Assembly (NCBI GenBank): GCA_019245995.1
Contig: JAFAQW010000039.1
Location: forward strand, 1 to 10,555
DNA: 10,555 nucleotides
Source: Vulcanimicrobiota bacterium
Lineage (GTDB): Bacteria; Vulcanimicrobiota; Vulcanimicrobiia; Vulcanimicrobiales; Vulcanimicrobiaceae
Direction of reading: 5' to 3'
The translations under genes and the position numbers were made by a program. Every line of letters begins with the position of its first letter. The first letter of the stretch is position 1. The notes under the pieces were generated by a model. That model was not told the DNA's origin. It saw nothing but the letters and a program-made list of their open reading frames with translations, and did no database searches. This document shows, piece after piece, positions 1-7,200 of the stretch.

Positions 1-388
1 CCCGCATGCCCATGCGCCTGACCGCATTGCGCGCCTTGAGCCCGATCGTGTAGTAGCGAACCTCTCCGCGCTCGCGCGCCGTCTGCTGCGCCTGCGAGAT
101 GACGTTGGAGTTGAACGCGCCGGCGAGGCCCTTGTCGGAACTGACGAGCACGATGCCCGTAGGCGCGCCGGCGCGTCCGGGGCGCATGAACGGATCGTCC
201 ACCGAAGAAACGGCGGAGATCAGATCCCGCAGCATCTCGGCGAGCGCCTCCGCATATGGGCGCGCGGCTTTTTGCGCCGCTTCGGCGCGCCGGATCTTCG
301 CCGCCGCGACCTGCTTCATCGCCTTGGTGATCTGTTGCGTGTTCTTCAGCGATCTGATGCGATCGCGAAGATCTCGTACCGTCGCCAC
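1..388 (-). CDS. atpG: ATP synthase F1 subunit gamma, 5' part only (cut by left edge)
   Basis: Gamma is the central rotor shaft of F1. It turns inside the alpha3beta3 ring and couples proton flow through Fo to ATP synthesis. Only the first 129 codons lie in the window. The GTG start at 388 directly abuts the TAG of atpA, with no spacer. The N-terminus (VATVRDLRDRIRSLKNTQQI, then TKAMKQVAAAKIRRA) is the classic gamma N-terminal coiled-coil helix. SSDKGLAGAFNSNV, near residues 83-96, matches the conserved SDRGLAGxFN segment. Translation continues in frame to base 1 with no stop (YYTIGLKARNAVRRMGMR), so the gene is truncated by the window and is not broken. The weak SD-like GAAGAG lies inside the end of atpA, so translation is probably coupled to alpha. 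atpD (beta) and atpC (epsilon) should follow off the left edge. Confidence 0.95.
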   Translation of the reverse strand, partial: MATVRDLRDRIRSLKNTQQITKAMKQVAAAKIRRAEAAQKAARPYAEALAEMLRDLISAVSSVDDPFMRPGRAGAPTGIVLVSSDKGLAGAFNSNVISQAQQTARERGEVRYYTIGLKARNAVRRMGMR

Positions 389-1888
389 CTAGAAGCTCTT
401 CGTGAACTCCGCGAGGGCCGCGTCCAGCCGTTTCTTGGTCTCGTCGGAGAGCTGGCCGCTCTCCGCGATGGCGGCCGGAATCTCCGGATGCTTGGCGTGC
501 AGGAAGTCGATGAAAGCGCCCGCCCAGTTCTGCAGCCGCGAAGTGGGCACGTCGGTGACGAAGCCGCTCGTCGCGGCGTAGATGATGGCGACCTGATCCT
601 CCATCGGTTGCGGCTGATATTGCGGCTGCTTCAGCAGTTCCGTGAGTTTTTCGCCACGCATCAGCTGGTTTTGAGTCGCCTTGTCGAGGTCGCTGGAGAG
701 CTTGGCAAAAGCCGCCAGGTCGCGATACTGCGCGAGCTCGAGTTTCAATTGGCCCGCGACCGATTTCATCGCCTTCGTTTGGGCCGCTCCGCCCACGCGG
801 GACACCGAAAGCCCGATGTCCACCGCCGGCCGAATGCCTTGAAAGAAGAGCGGCGGCGTCAAGTAGATTTGTCCGTCGGTGATTGAGATGACGTTGGTTG
901 GAATGTAAGCCGAAAAGTCGCCCGCCTGCGTTTCGATCACGGGAAGCGCCGTGAGCGATCCTCCTCCCATGTCGTCGGAGAGCTTCGCCGCTCGCTCCAG
1001 CAGCCGCGAGTGCAGGTAGAACACGTCGCCGGGATAGGCTTCACGGCCCGGCGGCCGCCGCAGCAGCAACGACATTTCGCGATAGGACTGCGCGTGCTTC
1101 GTGAGGTCATCGTAGATGATCAGCACGTCTTTGCCCGCGTACATGAGTTCTTCGGCCATCGCGCAGCCCGCGAAGGGAGCCAGCCACCGCAGCGCCGCCG
1201 ATTCCGAGGGGCTCACCGCCACGATCGTCGTGTACGCCAGCGCGTTTTTCTGCTCCAGGACCTGCGCGAGCGCCGCAACCGTCGAATTCTTTTGCCCGAT
1301 GGCGACGTAGACGCAAAAGACGTCGCGACCGCGCTGGTTGATGATCGTATCGATCGCGATCGCGGTCTTGCCGGTGGAACGATCCCCGATAATGAGTTCG
1401 CGCTGTCCCTTGCCAATGGGGATGAGCGCGTCGATCGCCCGAATTCCCGTCTGCAGCGGCTGCTTCACCGGCTGGCGCTGAACGACGGTCGGCGCAATGT
1501 TCTCGATCGTCCGGAACCGCGCCGTTTCAATGGCGCCCTTGCCGTCTGTGGCTTGCCCCAAAGGGTTGACCACTCGCCCGAGCATGGCGTCGCCCACCGG
1601 AACGGACGCGATGCGTCCCGTTCGCCGAACACGATCGCCTTCTTTGATCTCGGCGTCTGAGCCCATGATGACGACGCCGACGTTGTCCTCTTCGAGATTC
1701 AACGCCACGCCCTGCAGGCCGTTGCTAAACTCGACGAGCTCCGAAGAGCGAACGCCGCGCAGTCCATAGATCCGTGCCAGGTTGGCCCCCACCTCGATGA
1801 CGGTGCCGACTTCGTCTTCTTGGACTCCGGCGGTGAACTGCTCGATTTGCTGCTTGAGTATGCCCGCGATTTCGTCTGCGTTAATCAT
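389..1888 (-). CDS. atpA: ATP synthase F1 subunit alpha
   Basis: Alpha is the non-catalytic nucleotide-binding subunit of the F1 hexamer. The product is 499 residues, close to the usual 500-513. Visible landmarks are the N-terminal beta-barrel region (EVGTVIEVGANLARIYGL, about 26-43), the Walker A loop GDRSTGKT at 168-175, followed by AIAIDTIINQ, a Walker B-type LIIYDDLTKHA, and the arginine-finger segment SVSRVGGAAQTKAMK, whose arginine reaches the catalytic beta site. The C-terminal helical domain is LAAFAKLSSDLD onward. The Walker A loop has Ser at 171, where almost all alpha subunits known to me have Gln (GDRQTGKT). The ATG at 1888 follows TTAAGAAAGAGAACAG, whose AAAGAG is a modest SD. 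The gap to atpH upstream is 32 bases, and the stop touches the atpG start. Confidence 0.98.
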   Translation of the reverse strand: MINADEIAGILKQQIEQFTAGVQEDEVGTVIEVGANLARIYGLRGVRSSELVEFSNGLQGVALNLEEDNVGVVIMGSDAEIKEGDRVRRTGRIASVPVGDAMLGRVVNPLGQATDGKGAIETARFRTIENIAPTVVQRQPVKQPLQTGIRAIDALIPIGKGQRELIIGDRSTGKTAIAIDTIINQRGRDVFCVYVAIGQKNSTVAALAQVLEQKNALAYTTIVAVSPSESAALRWLAPFAGCAMAEELMYAGKDVLIIYDDLTKHAQSYREMSLLLRRPPGREAYPGDVFYLHSRLLERAAKLSDDMGGGSLTALPVIETQAGDFSAYIPTNVISITDGQIYLTPPLFFQGIRPAVDIGLSVSRVGGAAQTKAMKSVAGQLKLELAQYRDLAAFAKLSSDLDKATQNQLMRGEKLTELLKQPQYQPQPMEDQVAIIYAATSGFVTDVPTSRLQNWAGAFIDFLHAKHPEIPAAIAESGQLSDETKKRLDAALAEFTKSF

Positions 1889-1920
1889 CTGTTCTCTTTC
1901 TTAAGCGTCTGTCAGAGTAT

Positions 1921-2463
1921 TCACGCGCCCTGCGAAAGCTCGCGCGCGAGTGCTTCGAGCCGGCCGGCGACGCTGCCGTCGATCCGCCGATCTCCCATAA
2001 TGAGCCGAATTCCCGCAATCAGCTCGGGATTGACTGCCTCGGCGACCTCGAACGTCTTGCCGCAGATCTGCTCGAGGCGTCGCACCAAATCGTGGTATTC
2101 GCTCGGTTCGAGCCGTCGCGCCGATTCGAGCGTTACGCGTTGCCGTCCCGCGGCTGTCCGTTGCAGTTCGAGATATTGCTCCAGAATCGCCGGAAGAAAA
2201 GATTCTCGTCGTTTGCGAACGAGCAATAAAAGCGCGTGTAACGCGACGGGATCCACCTTCCCGTCAAAGATCTGGCCCAGGACGCGCTCTTTATCGGGCC
2301 GAGCGATGACCGGGGCCACGAAGAAATCCCGGATCATTCCGGGCTGCATGAGCGCCTCGGATAGAAAGCCGAGATCCTCGCCTACGCGCTGGGCGACGTT
2401 CCGTTCGCCGGCCAGCATCGCGATCGCGACCGCGTAGCGTCGCGCCAGTTTCTGGTTAACCAC
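1921..2463 (-). CDS. atpH: ATP synthase F1 subunit delta
   Basis: Delta (the OSCP equivalent) sits on top of F1 and ties it to the peripheral b/b' stalk. With the GTG start at 2463 the protein has 180 residues, the usual size. It opens with VVNQKLARRYAVAIAML, matching the family's N-terminal xxARRYAxAL helix. It ends with the conserved C-terminal pattern AVNPELIAGIRLIMGDRRI followed by DGSVAGRLEALARE. The start was chosen because a GGGAG SD (minus strand of 2468-2472) lies 4 bases ahead and GTGGTTAA overlaps the stop of the b gene. An in-frame TTG at 2490 would add nine residues that are not family-like (MPTRWDGSF) and would overlap the b gene by 35 bases, so it is less likely. Confidence 0.95.
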   Translation of the reverse strand: MVNQKLARRYAVAIAMLAGERNVAQRVGEDLGFLSEALMQPGMIRDFFVAPVIARPDKERVLGQIFDGKVDPVALHALLLLVRKRRESFLPAILEQYLELQRTAAGRQRVTLESARRLEPSEYHDLVRRLEQICGKTFEVAEAVNPELIAGIRLIMGDRRIDGSVAGRLEALARELSQGA

Positions 2464-2959
2464 GAAGCTCCCGTCCCAGCGAGTCGGCAACGCGCGCGAT
2501 CAATCGCGTGTCGAGGGCGGTGCCCGCGCGGCGCGCTGCGTCCCCTCGGGCGAGCGATAATGCGCGTTCGAAAAGCTCCTCGCGCAGTTGCCGCCGCGCC
2601 GCGGTCCGGGCGCGTTCGAGTTCGCGGCCCGCGTTCGCCAGCGCGCGTTCGCCCGCCTCGACGGCCTCGTCGTGCAACGCCTGGCGCTCGTGCTGCGCGC
2701 GATCCTTCGCGCGCCCGACGATTAGGCCTGCATCCTGACGCGCCGTCTCGATCTCTGAGTGCAGCGTTTCGAGCGCGGCCTTCACTTCGTCGCGATGGCG
2801 CTCGGCTTCGGCGATCGCGCGATTGCTGCGCGCCTGCGCAGCCATGAATACCGGGAGCATCCACTTGAACCACATGAAGACGAGCGCGCCGATGAAGACG
2901 ATCGACGACACGACTTGGCTCCAGACAGCGATCTGAAGATACACCTGGGTGGCCGTCAC
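2456..2959 (-). CDS. atpF: ATP synthase Fo subunit b (second of two b-type subunits)
   Basis: A peripheral stator stalk subunit of 167 residues. The sequence shows one N-terminal membrane helix (about 12-35, SQVVSSIVFIGALVFMWFKW), then a long charged Ala/Glu/Arg-rich helix typical of the b dimer. The helix ends in a segment expected to contact delta (LIARVADSLGRELRG). The start is GTG. Its GTGA overlaps the TGA of the preceding b' gene, and a good GGAGG SD lies 7 bases upstream (minus strand of 2967-2971). Because it sits between b' and delta, it corresponds by position to cyanobacterial AtpF rather than AtpF'. It should form a heterodimer with the product of 2956-3390. The assignment as a b-type subunit is firm. 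Which copy is b and which is b' rests on gene order. Confidence 0.93.
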   Translation of the reverse strand: MTATQVYLQIAVWSQVVSSIVFIGALVFMWFKWMLPVFMAAQARSNRAIAEAERHRDEVKAALETLHSEIETARQDAGLIVGRAKDRAQHERQALHDEAVEAGERALANAGRELERARTAARRQLREELFERALSLARGDAARRAGTALDTRLIARVADSLGRELRG

Positions 2960-3390
2960 GGCGCGGCCTCCGGCAAAACGCGCGCGAGCATGACGTCGGC
3001 GACGGCGCGGGCGGCTGCGCCTTCGCCGGGGCGCGCTGCCTCGAGCTCGACGCGCGCCGTGCGCTGCGATTCTTCGATCGTCGCTTGGGAGCGCGCGGCG
3101 TACTGCGCGGCGATTGCGGCCGCTTCGTTCGATCCTTCCGCGCGAGCCACGGAGAGGAGATTCTCGGCTTCGCGACGCGCCTGCGCGCGAATCGCCTCGG
3201 CCTGTGCCCGCAGCTCACCGCCCTCGGCTTGGTAGCGGTCGTAGTCAGAGACGAGGCTGTTGATGTACTCCCGCCGCCGCCGGATCGCCGCGGCGACGGG
3301 CCGCAGAAAAACCACGTTCAACGCCGCGAAGAAGATCGCGAAGTTAATCAGCTGGACCACCAGAGTCCCGTCAATCGAAAGAAACGACAT
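2956..3390 (-). CDS. atpF2: ATP synthase Fo subunit b' (first of two b-type subunits)
   Basis: A second stator stalk subunit, 144 residues. It begins MSFLSIDGTLVVQLINFAIFF, a short periplasmic start running into a single membrane helix (about 8-30). FLRPVAAAIRRRREYINSLV follows, like the FxKPI segment just after the membrane in b/b' proteins. A long Ala/Glu/Arg helix comes next. It lies directly after atpE, the position of b' in cyanobacteria and of atpF' in several other phyla. The ATG at 3390 lies 13 bases after the atpE stop with no clear SD (CTCCGGCGGCCGC), so translation may depend on coupling to subunit c. Its stop overlaps the GTG of the next b gene. It is shorter than b and ends ARVLPEAAP. 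Confidence 0.9.
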   Translation of the reverse strand: MSFLSIDGTLVVQLINFAIFFAALNVVFLRPVAAAIRRRREYINSLVSDYDRYQAEGGELRAQAEAIRAQARREAENLLSVARAEGSNEAAAIAAQYAARSQATIEESQRTARVELEAARPGEGAAARAVADVMLARVLPEAAP

Positions 3391-3403
3391 GCGGCCGCCG
3401 GAG

Positions 3404-3682
3404 CTACTTCACCAATGCCGACATGATGGCCGGAACCTTGGCCACAACGAGCAGGATGTAGAAGGATAGCGCGATCGCGATGAACGGCACCGCCTCCAAA
3501 ACGCCCACGCCGAGGAACATGAACAGAAAGATGTTCGGGCGCGCCTCGGGCTGGCGCGCGATCGACTCCACAGCTTTTGACGCCACGGTGCCGTCACCGA
3601 CGGCGGAGCCGAAGGCGACACCCGAGATGATGATGCCGAAGCAGAGGAGGGCCGCGGCGGCGATTAACGCTTCTGAACTCAC
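3404..3682 (-). CDS. atpE: ATP synthase Fo subunit c (rotor ring)
   Basis: Ninety-two residues forming the two-helix hairpin of the c ring. Helix 1 spans about 5-28, the polar loop is ARQPEARP (42-49), and helix 2 spans about 51-82 with the ion-carrying carboxylate Glu63 in GVGVLEAVPFIAIALSFY. The Q32/S66-type Na+ ligands known from Ilyobacter are absent, so proton coupling is the likely mode. Asp30 in helix 1 (AVGDGTVASK) aligns with the Asp of the GDG motif in mycobacterial subunit c (Asp28 of M. tuberculosis). The spacing to the essential Glu is the same, 33 residues. The start is GTG at 3682 with a strong AAAGGA SD 6 bases upstream (minus strand of 3689-3694), fitting the high copy number of c. 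That SD lies in the 12-base gap after atpB. Confidence 0.97.
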   Translation of the reverse strand: MSSEALIAAAALLCFGIIISGVAFGSAVGDGTVASKAVESIARQPEARPNIFLFMFLGVGVLEAVPFIAIALSFYILLVVAKVPAIMSALVK

Positions 3683-3694
3683 TTAGTGTCCTTT

Positions 3695-4426
3695 CTAATG
3701 CTCGTCGGCCAGCGCCAACGACAGATAGACGATTGCAAGCAGGGTGAAGACGAACGCTTGGATCGTCCCGACGAAGAAGTTGAAAAACTGTATCAAAATC
3801 GGGACGACCGCGACGCCCACCGACAAATTGAAGAATCCGATGCTGATGCGAGCGACGATGATCGAGGTGATGATCACGAAGAGCAGTTCGCCGACGAAGA
3901 TATTGAAAAACAGCCGAGCCGCGAGCGTGATGGGCCGCAGGATCTCGTCGAGGATATTGATGGGAAGCAGCGCAGCGAACGGCTTGAGCACGTGACCGAA
4001 GTACCCCAATCCCTTCTTGCGGAATGCAACCACTTGGATCATGCAAAACACCACGAGCGCCAAGGGCACGACCGTATTGAGATCCGCGGTCGGCGATCCC
4101 CCGAAGGGTAGGGCGAATGCCTTGAACGGCAGCATCCCGAACTGGTTCAGTAAGAAAATGAAGATGAACAGCGCCACGAAGAACGGGACGAAGGGCTCTC
4201 CGGCTTCGCCCAAGACGCTTGTCACCAAGTCCGCTATATAATTGAAGACCGCCTCGAGCACGACTTGTCGTTTCGTGACGTAGGGCGAACGATAACTCGC
4301 GCCGATCCACCCAAGCAACACCAACGACACCGCCATGACGAGCCAGGTCGTCATGATGGTGTCGGCATGAACCGCACCGATCACCGGTAGATGCCAAAGG
4401 ATATGTTCGCCGATTTGTTCGTGCAC
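3695..4426 (-). CDS. atpB: ATP synthase Fo subunit a
   Basis: The membrane stator with the proton half-channels, 243 residues with five or six hydrophobic helices. Key sites visible are PTADLNTVVPLAL (112-124); the essential Arg171 in AARLFFNIFVGELL, equivalent to E. coli Arg210; Glu180 in the same helix region; and Gln223 in the C-terminal helix FVGTIQAFVFTLLAIVYLSLA, equivalent to E. coli Gln252. The normally conserved Gly after RLF (RLFGN in most bacteria) is Phe173 here. The start is GTG at 4426, 13 bases after the atpI-like stop, with no convincing SD (GTGATCCATTAAC), so translation is probably coupled. The protein begins MHEQIGEHILWHLP, a usual cytosolic or periplasmic N-terminal extension for this family. 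Confidence 0.97.
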   Translation of the reverse strand: MHEQIGEHILWHLPVIGAVHADTIMTTWLVMAVSLVLLGWIGASYRSPYVTKRQVVLEAVFNYIADLVTSVLGEAGEPFVPFFVALFIFIFLLNQFGMLPFKAFALPFGGSPTADLNTVVPLALVVFCMIQVVAFRKKGLGYFGHVLKPFAALLPINILDEILRPITLAARLFFNIFVGELLFVIITSIIVARISIGFFNLSVGVAVVPILIQFFNFFVGTIQAFVFTLLAIVYLSLALADEH

Positions 4427-4439
4427 GTTAATGGATCAC

Positions 4440-4808
4440 TTAGGCTCGAGTCCGAAAGATTCGCAACGCCGACGCGGCGTACGTCGCGAGTGGGAAAAAG
4501 AAACCGAGTATAAACGGGCCAAGGGACCACCAGGGTCCACGGAGTGCTAACGCCGCGGCTACTATACTAAAGCCGGCGAGCCGCAGTAAACTACTTAACC
4601 CAAACGCGAGCCGGTTTCCGCTGTCGAGCAGGCGCTCGCTTCCATACATGAGCGCCAACATGTTGGCGATGCCGCAGCCGATTCCGGCCGCCACTGCGAC
4701 CGCGGCATCCACGCGGCCAAACAGCAGCAGCGTTAGGACCGCGGCCGCTCCAACGCCACAGCACAGCGCTCCCACGCGGCGCCCCAGCCGCCGGAGATTG
4801 AAGTCCAT
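4440..4808 (-). CDS. atpI: AtpI-like ATP synthase accessory membrane protein
   Basis: A 122-residue protein with four predicted membrane helices (about 13-30, 34-54, 68-88 and 95-115). It has short polar links and a basic tail (RIFRTRA). Size, topology, the central Arg in SSLLRLAGF and the place just before atpB fit the ATP synthase I-chain family. Family members help assemble the c ring and may act in Mg2+ uptake together with AtpZ. Sequence conservation in this family is low, so the call depends partly on context. The ATG at 4808 is chosen because AGAGGGG lies just ahead of it, overlapping the stop of atpZ, and because an open frame reaching further upstream crosses atpZ with non-membrane, Arg-rich sequence. 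Confidence 0.8.
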   Translation of the reverse strand: MDFNLRRLGRRVGALCCGVGAAAVLTLLLFGRVDAAVAVAAGIGCGIANMLALMYGSERLLDSGNRLAFGLSSLLRLAGFSIVAAALALRGPWWSLGPFILGFFFPLATYAASALRIFRTRA

Positions 4809-4816
4809 CGGCCCCT

Positions 4817-5005
4817 CTAGTGAATGGAGCGGAGCATGAGGCGCAGCGCGGAGTAACCGCCGATCGCTGCGCCGAGCAGCAAACCGGCCGGCGTCAGCAA
4901 TGGCTGATTTCGCCAGTTGGCCGCGGCGATACCCAGCAGAAGACCGGCGATCGCGGCGCCGGCGAAGGTGCTCCCGGCAACCAGGATGACGAGTCCGGCC
5001 TTCAC
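4817..5005 (-). CDS. atpZ: AtpZ/AtpQ-like small membrane protein
   Basis: A 62-residue hydrophobic hairpin: helix 1 about 4-29 (GLVILVAGSTFAGAAIAGLL), a short loop WRNQPLLTP, helix 2 about 39-58, then a basic LRLMLRS tail. This matches the AtpZ (F0F1-ATPase subunit, putative Ca2+/Mg2+ transporter) pattern GxxxG...P...G.LLG...G.....LR. The gene also sits in the usual place before atpI. The Asp normally found in the loop (LDxxLGTSP) is not seen. Asn30 is at about that place. The GTG start at 5005 forms a GTGA overlap with the TGA of wecB and has no SD of its own, so translation should be coupled to wecB. An ATG 84 bases further upstream would read through wecB with Arg-rich sequence and is rejected. 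Confidence 0.78.
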   Translation of the reverse strand: MKAGLVILVAGSTFAGAAIAGLLLGIAAANWRNQPLLTPAGLLLGAAIGGYSALRLMLRSIH

Positions 5006-6180
5006 GGAACCGCGCGGGCGCGCCGATCGGCCTGCAACGCCTTGAACGGCGCGGGATACGCGCCTCCCTGCAATCGCGCAACGAGCCAATCCACGATCCG
5101 CCGCGCGGCGTGGCCGTCACCGTAGGGATTGGCTGCGCGTGCCATCGCCGCGTAGGCGTCGGAATCGCCCAACAGTTGGCGCGTCGCTTCTACGATCTGC
5201 CGCTGATCGTGCCCAACGAGTCGAAGCGTTCCGGCACGCAATCCTTCGGGCCGCTCGGTCTCTTCACGCATGACCAACACCGGCTTGCCGAGGCAGGGGG
5301 CTTCCTCTTGCAGCCCGCCGGAATCCGTGAGCACGAGCGTGGACGCCTTTACCGCGGCGACCATCTGCGCGTAGTCGATCGGCTCGACGAGCACGGCGCG
5401 GGGCAAGTCGCCCAATACGTCGTGGGCGATGGGGGCCACGCGAGGTGATGGATGGACCGGCCAGTAGAGTTGCGGCCGCTGTGGTAATGCCACGACGGCG
5501 TGCAACGCCTCGCAAATCTGCGACATGTACGCGTGATTCTCACGGCGGTGCGCCGTGACGAGGATCACCGGCAAGTCGGGGTCGAGGCTGTCCCAGCGGG
5601 CCGGCGCCGGCAGATCGTCGCGAGCGGCCGTTTGCGCAAAGGCATCGATCACCGTGTTGCCGGTAACGACGATCTCGTCCGCCCCAACGTTTTCCTCGAG
5701 CAGACGCCTGCGGGCGAGTTCCGTCGGAGCGAAATGGAAAGAGGCGAGCGCACCGGTCAGACGACGGTTCATCTCCTCCGGATAGGGCAGCCACCGATTG
5801 CCGGTGCGCAGCCCGGCTTCGACGTGCCCGACGGGCACGTGCCGATAGAACGCGGCGAGCGCCGCGGCGGTACTGGTCGTCGTATCGCCGTGCACGAGCA
5901 CGACGTCCGGACGCGCATCTTCCAGCACGCTCTCCATTCGCACTAACACGCGCGTCGTGATCTCCGTGAGCGTCTGATCTTCCGTCATCACGTCGAGATC
6001 GTAGTTCGGAGCGATGGAAAAGAGCGCCAACAGGTCGTCGAGCATTTGCCGGTGCTGTGCGCTGACGCACACGAGATCGTCGATACCGGGATGATCGCGT
6101 AGCGCTGTGACCACGGGGGCCATCTTGATGGTGTCCGGGCGCGTTCCGAAGACGCTCATCACGCGCAGGCGCTCGCTCAT
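5002..6180 (-). CDS. wecB: UDP-N-acetylglucosamine 2-epimerase (non-hydrolysing)
   Basis: A cytosolic enzyme of 392 residues that interconverts UDP-GlcNAc and UDP-ManNAc for cell-surface polysaccharide. The GT-B fold signatures are in order: FGTRPDTIKMAPVV (11-24), SAQHRQM, VHGDTTTSTAA with Asp99, GHVEAGLRTGNRWLPYPEE with Glu121 and Glu135, VTAHRREN with His211, DSGGLQEEAPCLGKPVLVMR and EETERPEGLRAGT. Asp99, Glu121, Glu135 and His211 match the E. coli WecB residues Asp95, Glu117, Glu131 and His213. Small variants are GTRPD for GTRPE and a shorter loop after HRREN. The ATG at 6180 is 9 bases after the upstream stop and has no obvious SD. The C-terminal tail FKALQADRRARAVP is specific to this protein. 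Pairing with the WecA-like gene supports a surface-glycan role like that of MnaA and TagO. Confidence 0.97.
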   Translation of the reverse strand: MSERLRVMSVFGTRPDTIKMAPVVTALRDHPGIDDLVCVSAQHRQMLDDLLALFSIAPNYDLDVMTEDQTLTEITTRVLVRMESVLEDARPDVVLVHGDTTTSTAAALAAFYRHVPVGHVEAGLRTGNRWLPYPEEMNRRLTGALASFHFAPTELARRRLLEENVGADEIVVTGNTVIDAFAQTAARDDLPAPARWDSLDPDLPVILVTAHRRENHAYMSQICEALHAVVALPQRPQLYWPVHPSPRVAPIAHDVLGDLPRAVLVEPIDYAQMVAAVKASTLVLTDSGGLQEEAPCLGKPVLVMREETERPEGLRAGTLRLVGHDQRQIVEATRQLLGDSDAYAAMARAANPYGDGHAARRIVDWLVARLQGGAYPAPFKALQADRRARAVP

Positions 6181-6189
6181 CGCAAAGAC

Positions 6190-7200
6190 TTACGCGTGGC
6201 GAAAGGCGTGAGTAAACTCGCCCGAAAATGCGAGAGCTACCGCACCCAATACGAAGCACACCGCATACAGCAGCAACACGGCCTGGCGCACGTTGAGGCC
6301 GAAGCGAAAGATCAACTGATGGTGGAAATGGCCGCGATCGGCCTCGGTGATGCGTTTACCCGTCGTTGCTCGCCGAACGATCGCGGCCGCCGTGTCGAGC
6401 ACCGGCAACGCCAGGACGAGCAGCGGGACGACGACGCTGATCGCGATAGCCGTCTTGCTGGCCCCGATGATCGACACCGTCGCAAAGACGTAGCCGATGA
6501 AGAGCGAGCCGGCATCGCCTAAGATGATGCGGGCCGGGTTGAAGTTCGACGGAAGGAATCCCAGCGCGGAGCCTGCGAGCGCCACCACGACGAGCGCCAC
6601 GAGCGGATTGCCGTGGACCACTGCGATCATGAAGAGAAAGAGGCTGGAGATCGCCGTCACGCCGGCGAGCAGTCCGTCCAAGCCATCGAGGAAGTTGATG
6701 GCGTTCATCATGCCGACGTACCAGAGAAGCGTCAACGGCACTTGCACCCAAATCGGGAAATCGATCCAGTTCGTTCCCGGATTGTGGTCGAACGGGTTGT
6801 TGACGCCTGGAATGATGAAGCCGTAGAGCATGGAAATCAGCGCGACGAGGACCTGCGCGACGAACTTGTTGCGGGGCCGCATCTGCATCGCGTCATCCCA
6901 GATTCCGACGCCCAAGATCAGAAAACTGCCGAAGAGCAGCCCAACGAGGCGATGAACGTCCTCGCCGAGCGATACCGCCAGCACGGCAAACAACGCAAAG
7001 GCAAACCCCAAGAAGACGGCGATGCCGCCGACGCGCGGCTTGGGCGTCGCGTGCATGCGACGATCGGCGCCGTCGTCGTCCACGATTCCCAGACGAAGCG
7101 CGAGGCGCACGATCAACGGGGTCGTCAGCGCGCTCACTCCTACGGCGAGGGCGAATGCGGCCGCGTAGAGGACGCCGATGCCGACGTGCTGCGCGTTCAC
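6190..7200 (-). CDS. WecA/TagO-type undecaprenyl-phosphate sugar-1-phosphate transferase
   Basis: A polytopic membrane enzyme of the MraY/WecA superfamily, 336 residues from the GTG at 7200. It transfers HexNAc-1-phosphate from a UDP-sugar, most likely UDP-GlcNAc, to undecaprenyl phosphate and so starts a surface polymer. Motifs in order: DRRMHATPKPRVGGIAVF (46-63), IWDDAMQMRPRNKF with Asp102/Asp103, NAINFLDGLDGLLAG with Asp172/Asp175, ILGDAGSLFIGY with Asp229, and the cytosolic HFHH (291-294). The HxHH motif and the absence of MraY-type pentapeptide features place it with WecA/TagO rather than MraY. About ten to eleven membrane helices are expected. The GTG start overlaps the TGA of the dCMP deaminase gene as GTGA, and GGAGG lies 10 bases upstream. 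An open frame reaching to 7347 would run through the deaminase gene and is rejected. Confidence 0.93.
   Translation of the reverse strand: MNAQHVGIGVLYAAAFALAVGVSALTTPLIVRLALRLGIVDDDGADRRMHATPKPRVGGIAVFLGFAFALFAVLAVSLGEDVHRLVGLLFGSFLILGVGIWDDAMQMRPRNKFVAQVLVALISMLYGFIIPGVNNPFDHNPGTNWIDFPIWVQVPLTLLWYVGMMNAINFLDGLDGLLAGVTAISSLFLFMIAVVHGNPLVALVVVALAGSALGFLPSNFNPARIILGDAGSLFIGYVFATVSIIGASKTAIAISVVVPLLVLALPVLDTAAAIVRRATTGKRITEADRGHFHHQLIFRFGLNVRQAVLLLYAVCFVLGAVALAFSGEFTHAFRHA

Noticed and set aside
272..886. Plus-strand open frame of 204 codons opposite atpG and atpA
   Set aside because: It lies antisense to conserved ATP synthase sequence and has no family features.
2382..3218. Long minus-strand open frame of 278 codons across the two b genes
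   Set aside because: It is Arg/Ala/Ser-rich, overlaps three well-supported genes in another frame, and shows no family pattern. It is a shadow caused by high GC.
4440..5120. 226-codon reading frame as a longer atpI
   Set aside because: The part before 4808 overlaps atpZ and wecB in another frame and is Arg-rich. The family-like membrane protein begins at the ATG at 4808, which has an SD.
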